Notes: generated by a model not told the origin, from the letters alone. Numbered from the stretch's first letter, positions 1-7,845 are shown. The stretch: DNA of 15,575 bases from PALSA-911 sp043742865 (GCA_043742865.1 JAYTXR010000036.1:1-15575), one strand, 5' to 3'. A program made the numbers and translations.

Positions 1-728
1 GGGCGGTACTCGCAGCCGACCCAGCCGGTGTAGCCAAGTTCGTCCATCCGGCGGAACACGAACTTCCAACCGATTTCCCCGGTCCCCGGCTCGTTGCGCG
101 CCGGCACGTCGGCGATCTGCATATGCGCGATCACCGGCATGTGCAGTTCCATCCGCTTGGTCACGTCGCCCTCGGTGGTCTGACAATGATAGACGTCGAA
201 CTGCAGCCCGAGCCGGTCGCGCCCGATCGCCTCGACGACCGCCGCCCCCTGCGCCTGTGTATTCAGGAAATAGCCCGGCATGTCGCGATGGTTGATCGGC
301 TCGATCGCCACCCGCACCCCCGCCGCCACCGCCTGCTCCCCCGCCCAGGCCAGGTTGGCGGCATAGAGGCTGGCGGCGGTCACCGGCTGCACGCCGTCCG
401 GCACGATCCCGGCCATGCAGTGCACCAGCCGGCAATCCAATGCTGCTGCATAATCCAGCGCCTTCTTCACGCCCTGGCGAAACTCCGCCTGCCGCCCCGG
501 CAGCGAGGCCAACCCGCGCTCGCCGTTCGCCCAGTCGCCCGGTGGCATGTTGAACAGCGCCTGGGTCAATCCGTTGGCGCGCAGCCGCGCGGCGATCTCA
601 GCGGCGGGGAAATCATAGGGAAACAGGAATTCGACCCCCTCGAAGCCAGCCTTCGCGGCGGCGTCGAACCGGTCGAGGAACGCCAGCTCGGTGAACATCA
701 TCGACAGATTGGCGGCGAGACGCGGCAT
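1..728 (-). CDS. hyi: Hydroxypyruvate isomerase / 2-oxo-tetronate isomerase family (partial)
   Basis: This is the N-terminal 242 codons of a TIM-barrel sugar-acid isomerase; the C-terminus lies beyond the window. Family members interconvert hydroxypyruvate and tartronate semialdehyde (Hyi) or 2-oxo-tetronates (OtnI) in the cytosol. The translation opens MPRLAANLSMMFTELAFLDR and aligns along its length with my recollection of E. coli Hyi, including GVEFLFPYDF (31-40), GDWANGERG (64-72), IEPINH (142-147), FDVYH (177-181), HMQIAD (202-207), EPGTGEI (213-219) and GWVGCEYRP near the cut. Glu143, Asp178, Gln204 and Glu240 are at the positions expected for metal and substrate binding. The start is well supported: ATG (726-728) is preceded by GGGAGGA with a short spacer. 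Sequence alone does not separate Hyi from OtnI; the genes beyond the left edge (reductase, kinase or aldolase) would. It is divergent from the next gene. Confidence 0.93.
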   Translation of the reverse strand, partial: MPRLAANLSMMFTELAFLDRFDAAAKAGFEGVEFLFPYDFPAAEIAARLRANGLTQALFNMPPGDWANGERGLASLPGRQAEFRQGVKKALDYAAALDCRLVHCMAGIVPDGVQPVTAASLYAANLAWAGEQAVAAGVRVAIEPINHRDMPGYFLNTQAQGAAVVEAIGRDRLGLQFDVYHCQTTEGDVTKRMELHMPVIAHMQIADVPARNEPGTGEIGWKFVFRRMDELGYTGWVGCEYR

Positions 729-1014
729 GGCTTGTCCTCCCGGATCATTTTCCCGGAGGCTACAGGCGCGTCGCCGCGTTTGCCAGCCATGGATCGGCCA
801 GCCTTGGATTGGTCGACCCGACGCGACCGCCGATTTCCCATGGACGTTATAGCCACCCGGCAGCTAGGTTACGCCATGATCACGTCCGGCTTTGCCGAGT
901 TCGACGCTTGGACCTCGCGCAGCCGGCGAGCGGTCGCGAGTTCCACCGGCAGTCGTGCGGCGCAAGCCATCCTTCGGTGCCTGGACAAATCGCTGCGCGC
1001 CCGGCTGTGAGCGC
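729..1014. other. Non-coding gap between divergent genes
   Basis: About 286 bases separate the divergent isomerase and AI-2E-family genes. Open frames cross it (for example, the transporter frame runs back to a TTG at 892), but none has a ribosome binding site or a recognisable product. It should hold both promoters. On the minus strand a TATAAC hexamer near 853-848 resembles a -10 box, but no good -35 lies 16-18 bases upstream of it, so I do not call a promoter. No strong hairpin or repeat was found by eye. Confidence 0.4.
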
Positions 1015-2052
1015 ATGATGGCTGAACGCATCCTGATGGGGCTTCTGCTGGGGGGGGTCGCAGTCGGCTGTGTCCTGGTCCTTTACCCTTTCTTTCCCTC
1101 GCTGCTCTGGGCGGGCATCCTGGTATTTACCACCTGGCCGGTCTGCGAATGGCTGCGGTTGCATCTGCGGCTGCGCCATGGCGTCGCCGCGGGGCTGATG
1201 GTGGCACTGACCGCCATCGTCGTGGTGCTCCCGCTCGGCATCGCCGCCCCCAGCGGTGCGGGCGATGTGAACAAGCTGCGCGATGTGCTGGAGGCCACGC
1301 TGCGCGCCGGGCTGCCCGACGCGCCCGCCTGGGTGTTCGACCTGCCGGTCATGGGCCCGACGCTCGGGGATGTCTGGAACCACTGGGCCGCCGACCTGTC
1401 GGTAATGGTGATGGCGCTGAAACCCTATTTCGGCATCGTCGCCGAAAGTGGTTTCAGCCTGCTGCTGGGCATCGCCAACGGCGTGCTGCTGTTCCTGCTG
1501 GCGTTGTTCATCGCCTTCTTCTTTTACGTCTACGGCGAGCCGATCGCGCGCCGGCTGCACGCCATCCTGCTGCGCATCGCCGGCGACAAGGCCGAGCGGC
1601 TGATTGCGGTCACCGGTGCGACCGTGCGCGGCGTCGTCTACGGCATCCTGGGCACCGCGATCGTCCAGGGTATTCTGACCGCCTTCGGCCTGTGGCTGTC
1701 GGGGGTTCCGCGCCCGGTGCTGCTGGGCGCCATCGCCGGCTTCCTCGCGGTGCTGCCGATCGGCGCCCCGGTGGTCTGGATCCCCGCTTCGCTCTGGCTG
1801 ATGAGCACCTCGCACGTCGCCTGGGGCGTGTTCCTGGCGACCTATGGCGTGATCGCCGTCTCCGGCGCCGACAGCATCATCCGCCCGTGGTTCATCTCCC
1901 GCGGCGCGCAGCTGCCGTTCATGCTGACCGTGCTCGGCGTGCTCGGCGGCGCGGTCGCCTTCGGCCTGCTCGGCATCTTCCTTGGCCCGGTGCTGCTCGG
2001 CGTTGGCTTCACCCTGGTCAATGAATGGGTGGAACCGGGTGCGGATGCGTAA
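1015..2052 (+). CDS. AI-2E family (YdiK-like) membrane transporter
   Basis: This is a 345-residue polytopic inner-membrane protein of the PF01594 family, which includes E. coli TqsA (AI-2 exporter), YdiK and PerM. Hydrophobic segments lie near residues 5-40, 58-78 and 140-172, with a cluster through the C-terminal half (about 203-335). The spacing resembles YdiK: an N-terminal WAGILVFTTWPV stretch, the pair GVVYGILGTAIVQGIL and SGVPRPVLLGAIAGFL, then DSIIRPWFISRGAQLPF and GLLGIFLGPVLLG near the end. Family membership is clear; substrate is not, and members have been linked to AI-2, cations and small metabolites. I chose ATG 1015 because the membrane domain begins there and the 41 codons back to TTG 892 look non-coding. 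An ATG also follows at 1018, and no strong Shine-Dalgarno is visible for either. The first permease gene starts 21 bases after its stop, so co-transcription is likely. Confidence 0.85.
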   Translation: MMAERILMGLLLGGVAVGCVLVLYPFFPSLLWAGILVFTTWPVCEWLRLHLRLRHGVAAGLMVALTAIVVVLPLGIAAPSGAGDVNKLRDVLEATLRAGLPDAPAWVFDLPVMGPTLGDVWNHWAADLSVMVMALKPYFGIVAESGFSLLLGIANGVLLFLLALFIAFFFYVYGEPIARRLHAILLRIAGDKAERLIAVTGATVRGVVYGILGTAIVQGILTAFGLWLSGVPRPVLLGAIAGFLAVLPIGAPVVWIPASLWLMSTSHVAWGVFLATYGVIAVSGADSIIRPWFISRGAQLPFMLTVLGVLGGAVAFGLLGIFLGPVLLGVGFTLVNEWVEPGADA

Positions 2053-2073
2053 ACCATGGGATAGTTGAGGCGC

Positions 2074-3045
2074 ATGCCGGTCTTCATCCTCTCGCGCATC
2101 CTCCAGGCGATTCCGGTGCTGCTGGTGGTCGGCTTCATCGCCTACGCCATGTTCACCTTCATCGGCGATCCCGTGCAGGCAATGCTTGGACTGGAAGCGA
2201 CCGAAGCTCAGCGCATCGAACTGACCCATAACCTGGGCCTCGATCAGAATTTCCTGATCCAGTACGCCAGCTTCCTGTGGCGCGCAGCACAAGGCGAGTT
2301 CGGCAACAGCTACCGCCTTGCCCGCCCGGTCGCCGGACTGATCGCCGAGCGGTTGCCGGCCACGTTGGAACTCGCCGCCACCGCCTCGGTGCTGGCGTTG
2401 CTGATCGGCGTGCCGATGGGCGTCTATACCGGCATCCACCGAAAGTCCTGGCTCTCGCGCGGCTTTTTGGTGTTCAGCCTGGCCGGCGTGTCGCTGCCTA
2501 CCTTTCTGATCGGCATTCTGCTGATCCTGGTATTCGCCGTGCAGCTCGGCTGGCTGCCCAGCTTCGGGCGCGGCGAAATCGTGCAGATCACCCCCTGGTG
2601 GTCCACCGGATTTTTGACCTGGTCCGGCCTGAAGGCGCTGATCCTGCCTGCCATCACGCTCGGGTTGTTTCAGATGACGCTGATCCTGCGCCTGGTTCGC
2701 GCCGAGATGCTGGAGGTGCTGCGCTCGGACCACATCAAATTCGCCCGCGCCCGCGGTCTGCGTGAAACCTCGGTCCATTTCCGCCATGCGCTGGGCAACA
2801 CGCTGGTCCCCGTCATCACCATCGTCGGCCTGCAACTCGGTGGCCTGATCGCGTTCTCCCTGGTCACCGAAACGGTGTTTCAATGGCCTGGCATGGGGTT
2901 GCTGTTCATCCAGTCGGTCGGTGTGGCCGACATCCCGGTCATGTCCGCCTATCTGCTGCTGATCGCGGTGCTGTTCGTTGCCATCAACCTGATCGTCGAT
3001 TTGCTGTACTATGCCGTCGATCCGCGCTTGCGGACCCGCCGATGA
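2074..3045 (+). CDS. ABC transporter permease, DppB/GsiC type
   Basis: This is the first inner-membrane permease of a peptide/nickel-class ABC importer, 323 residues and normal for DppB. The typical N-terminal TM (4-30) is followed by a periplasmic segment with GLDQNFLIQYASFLWR and GEFGNSY (74-80), then five more TMs. The ATPase-contacting EAA loop is at about 209-242 (VRAEMLEVL, then FARARGL, then the family HALGNTLVPV). TETVFQWPGMG and VDPRLR close the protein as in DppB homologues. ATG 2074 is preferred; a GAGG lies only three bases upstream, so an in-frame TTG at 2065 remains possible. Its stop overlaps the start of the second permease by 4 bases (ATGA), indicating translational coupling. 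The substrate is probably a short peptide but could be nickel or an opine-like compound. No binding-protein gene lies beside it. Confidence 0.94.
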   Translation: MPVFILSRILQAIPVLLVVGFIAYAMFTFIGDPVQAMLGLEATEAQRIELTHNLGLDQNFLIQYASFLWRAAQGEFGNSYRLARPVAGLIAERLPATLELAATASVLALLIGVPMGVYTGIHRKSWLSRGFLVFSLAGVSLPTFLIGILLILVFAVQLGWLPSFGRGEIVQITPWWSTGFLTWSGLKALILPAITLGLFQMTLILRLVRAEMLEVLRSDHIKFARARGLRETSVHFRHALGNTLVPVITIVGLQLGGLIAFSLVTETVFQWPGMGLLFIQSVGVADIPVMSAYLLLIAVLFVAINLIVDLLYYAVDPRLRTRR

Positions 3046-3956
3046 CCAATGCGGTGGCGCGCTGGCTGGACGGTGACATCGCCTACAGCTTCCGCCGCTC
3101 GCCGGTCGCCATGCTGTCCGCCGCGACGGTGCTGCTGTGCCTGCTCGCCGCCGCCTTCGCGCCCTGGATCTCGCCACATGATCCGTTCGATCTCGCGAGC
3201 CTTCGTCTGCTAGATAGTTTCAAACCGCCGGCTTTCTCCGCGGACGGCGAATGGGCCTACCCGCTCGGCACCGACGACCAGGGCAGGGATGTGCTGTCCG
3301 GCATTCTGTATGGCACGCGCATCAGCCTGACCGTCGGCATCTGCGCTGTCGCGCTGGCGATGCTGGTCGGCGTCACGATCGGCCTGGCCAGCGGCTATTT
3401 CGGCGGCGTCGTGGATGCGGTGCTGATGCGCATCGCCGATGTGCAACTCACTTTTCCGGCCATCCTGATCGCGTTGCTGGTCGACGGCATCGCCCGTGTC
3501 GCCCTGCCCAGGGATTTGCGCGAGGCAATGGAGATCTATGTGCTGATCTTCGCCATCGGCATCAGCAACTGGCCGCAATTCGCCCGCACGGTGCGCGGCT
3601 CCACTCTGGTGGAGCGCGGCAAGGACTACGTGCTGGCCGCCCAGGTCATCGGCATCGGCGCGCCGAAAATCCTGTTCAGCCACATCCTGCCCAACGTCAT
3701 TGGTCCGGTGCTGGTGATCGCCACGCTGAACCTCGGCTTCGCCATCCTGGCCGAGGCGACCTTGTCGTTCCTGGGCATTGGGCTCCCACCCACCCAGCCC
3801 TCGCTCGGCACGCTGATCCGCCTCGGCAACGCGTTCCTGTTCAGCGGTGAATGGTGGGTGACCATTTTTCCGGGGGCGGCGTTGGTCGTCATGGTCCTGT
3901 CAATCAACCTGCTCGGCGATTGGCTACGCGACGCCCTCAACCCGAGGCTCCGGTGA
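3042..3956 (+). CDS. ABC transporter permease, DppC/GsiD type
   Basis: This second permease subunit (304 residues) pairs with the DppB-type protein to form the import channel. It has the DppC features in order: a cytoplasmic N-terminus with SFRRSPVAMLSA, a first TM at about 22-43, the periplasmic signature LGTDDQGRDVLSGILYGTR (75-93), five further TMs, an EAA loop around 185-220 (RGSTLVERGKDYVLAAQ then HILPNVIGPV), ATLSFLGIGLPP (239-250) and a C-terminal NPRLR. ATG 3042 is chosen because it overlaps the upstream stop (ATGA) and begins the family N-terminus; the frame can be read back to 2883, but that stretch lies inside the upstream gene. Its stop codon is embedded in the left arm of a strong hairpin (3951-3991) that separates the permease pair from the ATPase pair. 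Confidence 0.95.
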   Translation: MTNAVARWLDGDIAYSFRRSPVAMLSAATVLLCLLAAAFAPWISPHDPFDLASLRLLDSFKPPAFSADGEWAYPLGTDDQGRDVLSGILYGTRISLTVGICAVALAMLVGVTIGLASGYFGGVVDAVLMRIADVQLTFPAILIALLVDGIARVALPRDLREAMEIYVLIFAIGISNWPQFARTVRGSTLVERGKDYVLAAQVIGIGAPKILFSHILPNVIGPVLVIATLNLGFAILAEATLSFLGIGLPPTQPSLGTLIRLGNAFLFSGEWWVTIFPGAALVVMVLSINLLGDWLRDALNPRLR

Positions 3957-3991
3957 GCTGGGCTGGGGCAAAGCCCCAGCCCAGCTCACCG
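3951..3991 (+). repeat. Perfect 19-bp inverted repeat (hairpin) between permease and ATPase genes
   Basis: Bases 3951-3969 and 3973-3991 are exact reverse complements with an AAA loop. The stem is nearly all G/C (CGGTGAGCTGGGCTGGGGC). It starts inside the last codons of the second permease, includes its TGA stop, and its right arm ends at the first base of GAGG (3991-3994), the probable Shine-Dalgarno of the first ATPase gene (ATG 4003). No T-run follows, so it is not a classical intrinsic terminator. Likely roles are 3'-end protection of the permease message, partial attenuation, or control of ATPase initiation. It could also be a copy of a dispersed intergenic palindrome; no second copy was seen in this window. 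Confidence 0.9.
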
Positions 3992-4002
3992 AGGCAACGC
4001 TG

Positions 4003-4965
4003 ATGGCGTTGCTGAACGTCGAAAGCCTTGTGGTCGAGTTCCCGACCCGGCGGGCGCTGCTGCGGGCATTGGATGGCGTTTCATTCCACATCGATCCTGG
4101 CGAGGTTCTGGGCGTTGTTGGCGAAAGTGGGGCCGGAAAATCACTGACCGGTGCTGCCATCATTGGCCTGTTGGAGCCGCCTGGCCGTGTCGCCGCTGGC
4201 CGGATTTTGCTGGACGGGGAGCGTATCGACAATTTTTCCCAAACCCAGTTCAGAAAAATCCGCGGCCGGCGCATCGGTGCAATTTTTCAGGACCCGCTGA
4301 CCACGCTCAACCCGCTGATGTCGGTCGGCCGCCAGCTGGTCGAAACCATGAAGACACATCTGGAACTATCCGACGCCGACGCCCGCGCCCGCGCCATCGG
4401 CTGGCTGGAACAGGTCGGTATTCCCGCAGCACGACAACGCATCGAGGCCTATCCGCACGAATTCTCCGGCGGCATGCGCCAGCGCGTGGTGATCGCGCTG
4501 GCGTTGTGCGCTGAACCCCGTCTGGTGATTGCCGACGAGCCCACCACCGCGCTCGATGTCTCCATCCAGGCGCAGATCATCGCGCTGCTGAAGCGCATCA
4601 CCCGCGAGCATGGCACCGCGGTGATGCTGATCACCCACGACATGGGCGTGATCGCCGAGACCGCGGACCGGGTGGCGGTGATGTATGCCGGCCGTATCGC
4701 CGAAATCGGCCCGGTGCGTGACGTCGTCCGCCATCCTGCCCATCCTTACACCGCCGGTCTGATGGGCAGCATTCCGTCGCTGGTGCAGCGGGTCGGGCGG
4801 CTGGCCCAGATCGACGGCGCCATGCCTCGTCTGGCCGCCATTCCGCCAGGCTGCGGCTTCAACCCGCGTTGCCCCCGGGTTTTTACCAGGTGCCGAGTGG
4901 AGCGGCCTGGTTTGCTGCCCGCCGGCCCCACCCAGGCCGCCTGCTGGCTGCACGCGCATGGCTGA
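4003..4965 (+). CDS. ABC transporter ATP-binding protein, DppD/OppD type
   Basis: This 320-residue cytoplasmic ATPase energises the importer. Motifs in order: Walker A GESGAGKS (40-47), Q-loop Gln96 in IFQDPLTTLNP, signature FSGGMRQR (154-161), Walker B LVIADEP (174-180), D-loop ALDVS and switch His212 in ITHDMG. The C-terminal oligopeptide-type region carries four cysteines (284, 290, 297, 314) in the pattern GCGFNPRCP...C...C. From published DppD/OppD structures as I recall them, such a cluster can bind [4Fe-4S]; that is an inference here. The start at ATG 4003 has GAGG eight bases upstream, touching the preceding hairpin. The end overlaps the next ATPase gene by 8 bases. All catalytic motifs are intact. 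Confidence 0.95.
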   Translation: MALLNVESLVVEFPTRRALLRALDGVSFHIDPGEVLGVVGESGAGKSLTGAAIIGLLEPPGRVAAGRILLDGERIDNFSQTQFRKIRGRRIGAIFQDPLTTLNPLMSVGRQLVETMKTHLELSDADARARAIGWLEQVGIPAARQRIEAYPHEFSGGMRQRVVIALALCAEPRLVIADEPTTALDVSIQAQIIALLKRITREHGTAVMLITHDMGVIAETADRVAVMYAGRIAEIGPVRDVVRHPAHPYTAGLMGSIPSLVQRVGRLAQIDGAMPRLAAIPPGCGFNPRCPRVFTRCRVERPGLLPAGPTQAACWLHAHG

Positions 4966-5953
4966 ACCGCCGGTGCTGGAGGCGATCGGCCTGACCCGGG
5001 TTTTCGATGTTTCCCGCCCGTGGCTGCAACGCAGCCTGGCCCGCGAGCCCCGTCGCCTGCTGCGCGCCGTGGACGACGTGTCGTTCGCTATTCTCCGCGG
5101 CAGCACGCTGGCGCTGGTCGGCGAATCGGGCTGCGGCAAATCCACCATCGCCCGCCTCTCGGTTGGTCTGTATGCCCCCAGCGCGGGCAGCATCCGCTTC
5201 GAGGGTGAGGCGCTGTCGTCGGCCCGCGCCCGGCCTGATTTGCGCCGGCGGATGAACATGATTTTCCAGGACCCGTACGCCTCGCTGAACCCGCGCTGGC
5301 GGGTACGCGGCATTGTCGCCGAGCCGATCCGCGCGTTCCGCCTGCTGGCAAAAGAAACCGACATTCGCGATCGTGTCGCGGCATTGCTGACCCAGGTGGG
5401 CCTGTCGCCCACCGACGGCGACAAATACCCGCATGAATTCAGCGGCGGCCAGCGCCAGCGCATCTCGATCGCCCGCGCGCTGTCCAGCGAGCCGGAATTC
5501 CTGGTCTGCGACGAACCCACCAGTGCGCTCGATGTGTCGGTGCAGGCGCAGATCCTCAACCTGATGAAGGATTTGCAACAACGCCTGAACCTCACTTATT
5601 TGTTCATCAGCCACAATCTGGCGGTGGTGCGCCATATGGCCGACCGCCTCGGTGTGATGTATCTAGGTCGCATCGTCGAATTGGGGCCGGCGGAAACCAT
5701 CTTCGCCATGCCGCGCCACCCCTACACGCGCCTGCTGCTGGAGGCGATCCCGGATCTGGCGATGATGGGTCAAAACCGGATCCCGGTAGTCGGCGAGGTA
5801 CCCAGCCCGATCGATCCCCCCAGCGGCTGCCCGTTCCATCCGCGTTGCCCGCTCGCCAACAACCGTTGCCGAATGGAAAAGCCAGCCCACACGCAAATCG
5901 GGGAGGTGCGGGTCGCCTGCCACGCCGTGGCCGAAGGCCGCGGGGCCCCCTGA
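4958..5953 (+). CDS. ABC transporter ATP-binding protein, DppF/OppF type
   Basis: This is the second ATPase of the importer, 331 residues. Motifs in order: an extended N-terminus typical of DppF with FDVSRPWLQRS (16-26), Walker A GESGCGKS (55-62), Q-loop Gln104 in IFQDPYASLNPR, signature FSGGQRQR (161-168), Walker B LVCDEP (182-187), ALDVS, and switch His219 in ISHNLAV. The C-terminal region has SGCPFHPRCP and four cysteines (291, 297, 304, 321), the same layout as its partner. The ATG overlaps the end of the DppD-type gene by 8 bases, so the two ATPases are translationally coupled and should form a heterodimer. The stop shares one base with the start of the small membrane protein downstream (TGATG). 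Confidence 0.95.
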   Translation: MAEPPVLEAIGLTRVFDVSRPWLQRSLAREPRRLLRAVDDVSFAILRGSTLALVGESGCGKSTIARLSVGLYAPSAGSIRFEGEALSSARARPDLRRRMNMIFQDPYASLNPRWRVRGIVAEPIRAFRLLAKETDIRDRVAALLTQVGLSPTDGDKYPHEFSGGQRQRISIARALSSEPEFLVCDEPTSALDVSVQAQILNLMKDLQQRLNLTYLFISHNLAVVRHMADRLGVMYLGRIVELGPAETIFAMPRHPYTRLLLEAIPDLAMMGQNRIPVVGEVPSPIDPPSGCPFHPRCPLANNRCRMEKPAHTQIGEVRVACHAVAEGRGAP

Positions 5954-6117
5954 TGGAGGAGGAAAATCCATCGCGCACCGGCCCGCTCGCCGCACTGGTC
6001 GTGATTGTGCTGCTGGTGCTCGGCGCGCTCTATGTCAGCCACCGGCTGCGTCAGGCCGCTTCCATCCAGGATTGCGTTGCCGCCGGGCGGACCAATTGTG
6101 CCCCTATCGCGGAATGA
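5953..6117 (+). CDS. Small single-pass membrane protein (54 aa) coupled to the ATPase gene
   Basis: The 54-residue product has a short acidic N-terminus (MEEENPSRTG), one hydrophobic helix (residues 11-30) and a short tail RLRQAASIQDCVAAGRTNCA with Cys41 and Cys49. Its ATG shares one base with the ATPase stop (TGATG), so translation probably depends on reinitiation; no Shine-Dalgarno precedes it, although a GGAGGAGG run lies just inside the gene. I recall small alphaproteobacterial hypothetical membrane proteins with a similar D-C-x(4)-G-R-x-N-C tail, so this is probably a real conserved family, but I know no function. The charge pattern (acidic before the helix, basic after) suggests N-out/C-in, whereas a disulfide between the cysteines would need C-out; topology is open. 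It is the last gene of the operon, 12 bases from the end of the convergent gene. It may be an accessory subunit or an unrelated passenger. Confidence 0.78.
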   Translation: MEEENPSRTGPLAALVVIVLLVLGALYVSHRLRQAASIQDCVAAGRTNCAPIAE

Positions 6118-6129
6118 ACGCGGCTGGCG

Positions 6130-7845
6130 TCAATCGCCGGCTGCGATGCCTTCGCGGCGGGGGTCGGCGCCGCCGATCGGACCGTCCGGGGTGATGGCGA
6201 TGCCCTGGAAGCCGCTATCGATCGGTGCGACCACCACGCGGTGTCCCAGCCCGCGCAGTCCGTCCGCCAATTCCGCAGCTTGGGTGCCGGCTTCCAGTTC
6301 CACCGGTCCGCCCATCGTCTGCATACGCGGCGCGGCGGCTGCCTGCTGCGGGGTTTCGTGCCAATCCAGCATCCGCAGCAGCGCCAGCGACACAAAGCCG
6401 ATGATCCGTCCGCCGCCCTGCGAGCCGACCACGGCTTGCAGCCGGCCAGCTTCGTCGAACACGAAACTCGGCGCCATCGAGCTGCGCGGCCGTTTGCCCG
6501 GTCCCACCCGGTTTGCCACCTCGCGGCCATCGATCTCCGGCAGGAACGAGAAATCGGTCAGTTCATTGTTCAGGAAGAAGCCGCGCACCATCAGATGCGA
6601 GCCGAACGGCCCCTCCACTGTCGTGGTCATCGACACCGCATTGCCGGCATCGTCCAGGATGGCCATGTGGCTGGTGCCATGCTCCTCGGCCGGTGCCGGC
6701 GAGAAATTGGGCTGCACAGAAGCGGGACCGATCGCTCCGATCCAGGACGGATCGCCCGGTGGCACCGGTGCGGCGATGGCCTGAGCGGGGTTCAGCAGCT
6801 TCGCCCTGGCCGCTAGATAGCCAGCATCGATCAGCCCGGGCACCGGCACCCTCACATAGTCTGGATCCGCCAAAAAGCGGTCGCGATCGGCATAGGCCAG
6901 GCGCATCGCCTCCAAAATCAGATGCGCAGCTGGCAATCCGTCTTGGTCCATTTTTGGCAGGTCTTCATGCGACAGCATGCCGAGGATTTGCAGCACCGCG
7001 ATCCCACCAGAGGACGGCGGCCCCATGCTGCAAATGCGGTGCTGGCGGTACTCCCCGCAGACCGGGGGACGCTGCCTGGCCTGATAAGCGGCCAGATCAT
7101 CGGTGGTCATCAGGCCGGGATTGGGGTCGGTGCGCACCACGGCGGCGATGTCCGCGGCGATCGGTCCGCGATACAGCGCATCCGCCCCCCCGGCGGCAAT
7201 CGCGCGGAAGGTCTCGGCCAAGGCCGGATTGCGCAGCACGGTTCCCGCCGGCAGCTTCGTGCCGTCATCTGCGGCAAAATAACGCCGCGCCGTATCCTGC
7301 CGGGACAACCCGCCGATATTTGCCGCGATCGTGCCGGCCAACCGGGAGGATACCGGAAACCCCTGATCCGCAAGCCGGATGGCGGGGGCGAACAGATCGG
7401 CCCAGGGCAGTTTGCCGTGTAGTTTCCAGGCCGCTTCCAGCATTTTCAGAGTGCCCGGAACGCCGACCGCCCGCCCACCCAGCACTGCATCCATGAATGC
7501 CAGCTTATTGCCGTCGCGGTCCAGGAACAGATCGGGCCGGGCCGCCGCTGGCGCGGTTTCCCGCCCGTCCCAGCTGGTGGTCTGGGCGGTGGCGGCGTCG
7601 AAATGCAGCAGGAACGCCCCCCCGCCGATGCCCGAGGATTGCGGTTCCACCAGGCCCAGCACCATCTGCACTGCCACCGCCGCATCCACCGCGGTGCCGC
7701 CGGCATGCAGTATGTCGATGCCCGCCGCCACCGCCAGCGGATGCGCCGCCGCCACCATGCCGTGCCGCGCCGGCTCCGCGCCCCAAATTTCGGTCGGCAA
7801 CGTTCCCGTCAGCAACACCAAGCATAGCAGGGTCAGACGGCGCAC
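6130..7845 (-). CDS. ggt: Gamma-glutamyltransferase / glutathione hydrolase, secreted
   Basis: This 571-residue Ntn-hydrolase proenzyme cleaves gamma-glutamyl bonds (glutathione and other gamma-glutamyl peptides) in the periplasm. A signal peptide is evident: MRRL, a hydrophobic core and a likely cleavage after IWGA (about residue 23). Family motifs: PLAVAAGIDILHAGGTAVDAA (36-56), EPQSSGIGGGAFL (67-79), carboxylate-binding Arg in DGRETAP (93-99), VPGTL (129-133), the self-cleavage and nucleophile Thr391 in HGTSHMAI, FLNNELTDF (424-432) and VGSQGGGRI (473-481). Length and Thr position agree with E. coli GGT (580 aa, Thr391). The start is GTG (7843-7845) with GAGGAG about seven bases upstream. 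It is convergent with the peptide-transporter operon and divergent from yraN, with 69 bases between. Placement suggests it supplies peptides to the importer, which is inference. Confidence 0.95.
   Translation of the reverse strand: MRRLTLLCLVLLTGTLPTEIWGAEPARHGMVAAAHPLAVAAGIDILHAGGTAVDAAVAVQMVLGLVEPQSSGIGGGAFLLHFDAATAQTTSWDGRETAPAAARPDLFLDRDGNKLAFMDAVLGGRAVGVPGTLKMLEAAWKLHGKLPWADLFAPAIRLADQGFPVSSRLAGTIAANIGGLSRQDTARRYFAADDGTKLPAGTVLRNPALAETFRAIAAGGADALYRGPIAADIAAVVRTDPNPGLMTTDDLAAYQARQRPPVCGEYRQHRICSMGPPSSGGIAVLQILGMLSHEDLPKMDQDGLPAAHLILEAMRLAYADRDRFLADPDYVRVPVPGLIDAGYLAARAKLLNPAQAIAAPVPPGDPSWIGAIGPASVQPNFSPAPAEEHGTSHMAILDDAGNAVSMTTTVEGPFGSHLMVRGFFLNNELTDFSFLPEIDGREVANRVGPGKRPRSSMAPSFVFDEAGRLQAVVGSQGGGRIIGFVSLALLRMLDWHETPQQAAAAPRMQTMGGPVELEAGTQAAELADGLRGLGHRVVVAPIDSGFQGIAITPDGPIGGADPRREGIAAGD

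Noticed and set aside
123..1010. 295-codon plus-strand frame at the left edge
   Set aside because: It is mostly antisense to the recognised isomerase and has an Arg/His/Pro-rich, non-protein-like composition.
880..3177. 765-codon open frame on the minus strand, the longest in the window
   Set aside because: Its product is rich in Arg, Gln, Asp, His and Gly with no domain, and it lies antisense to two clear membrane-protein genes. Long antisense frames are expected opposite GC-rich codons.
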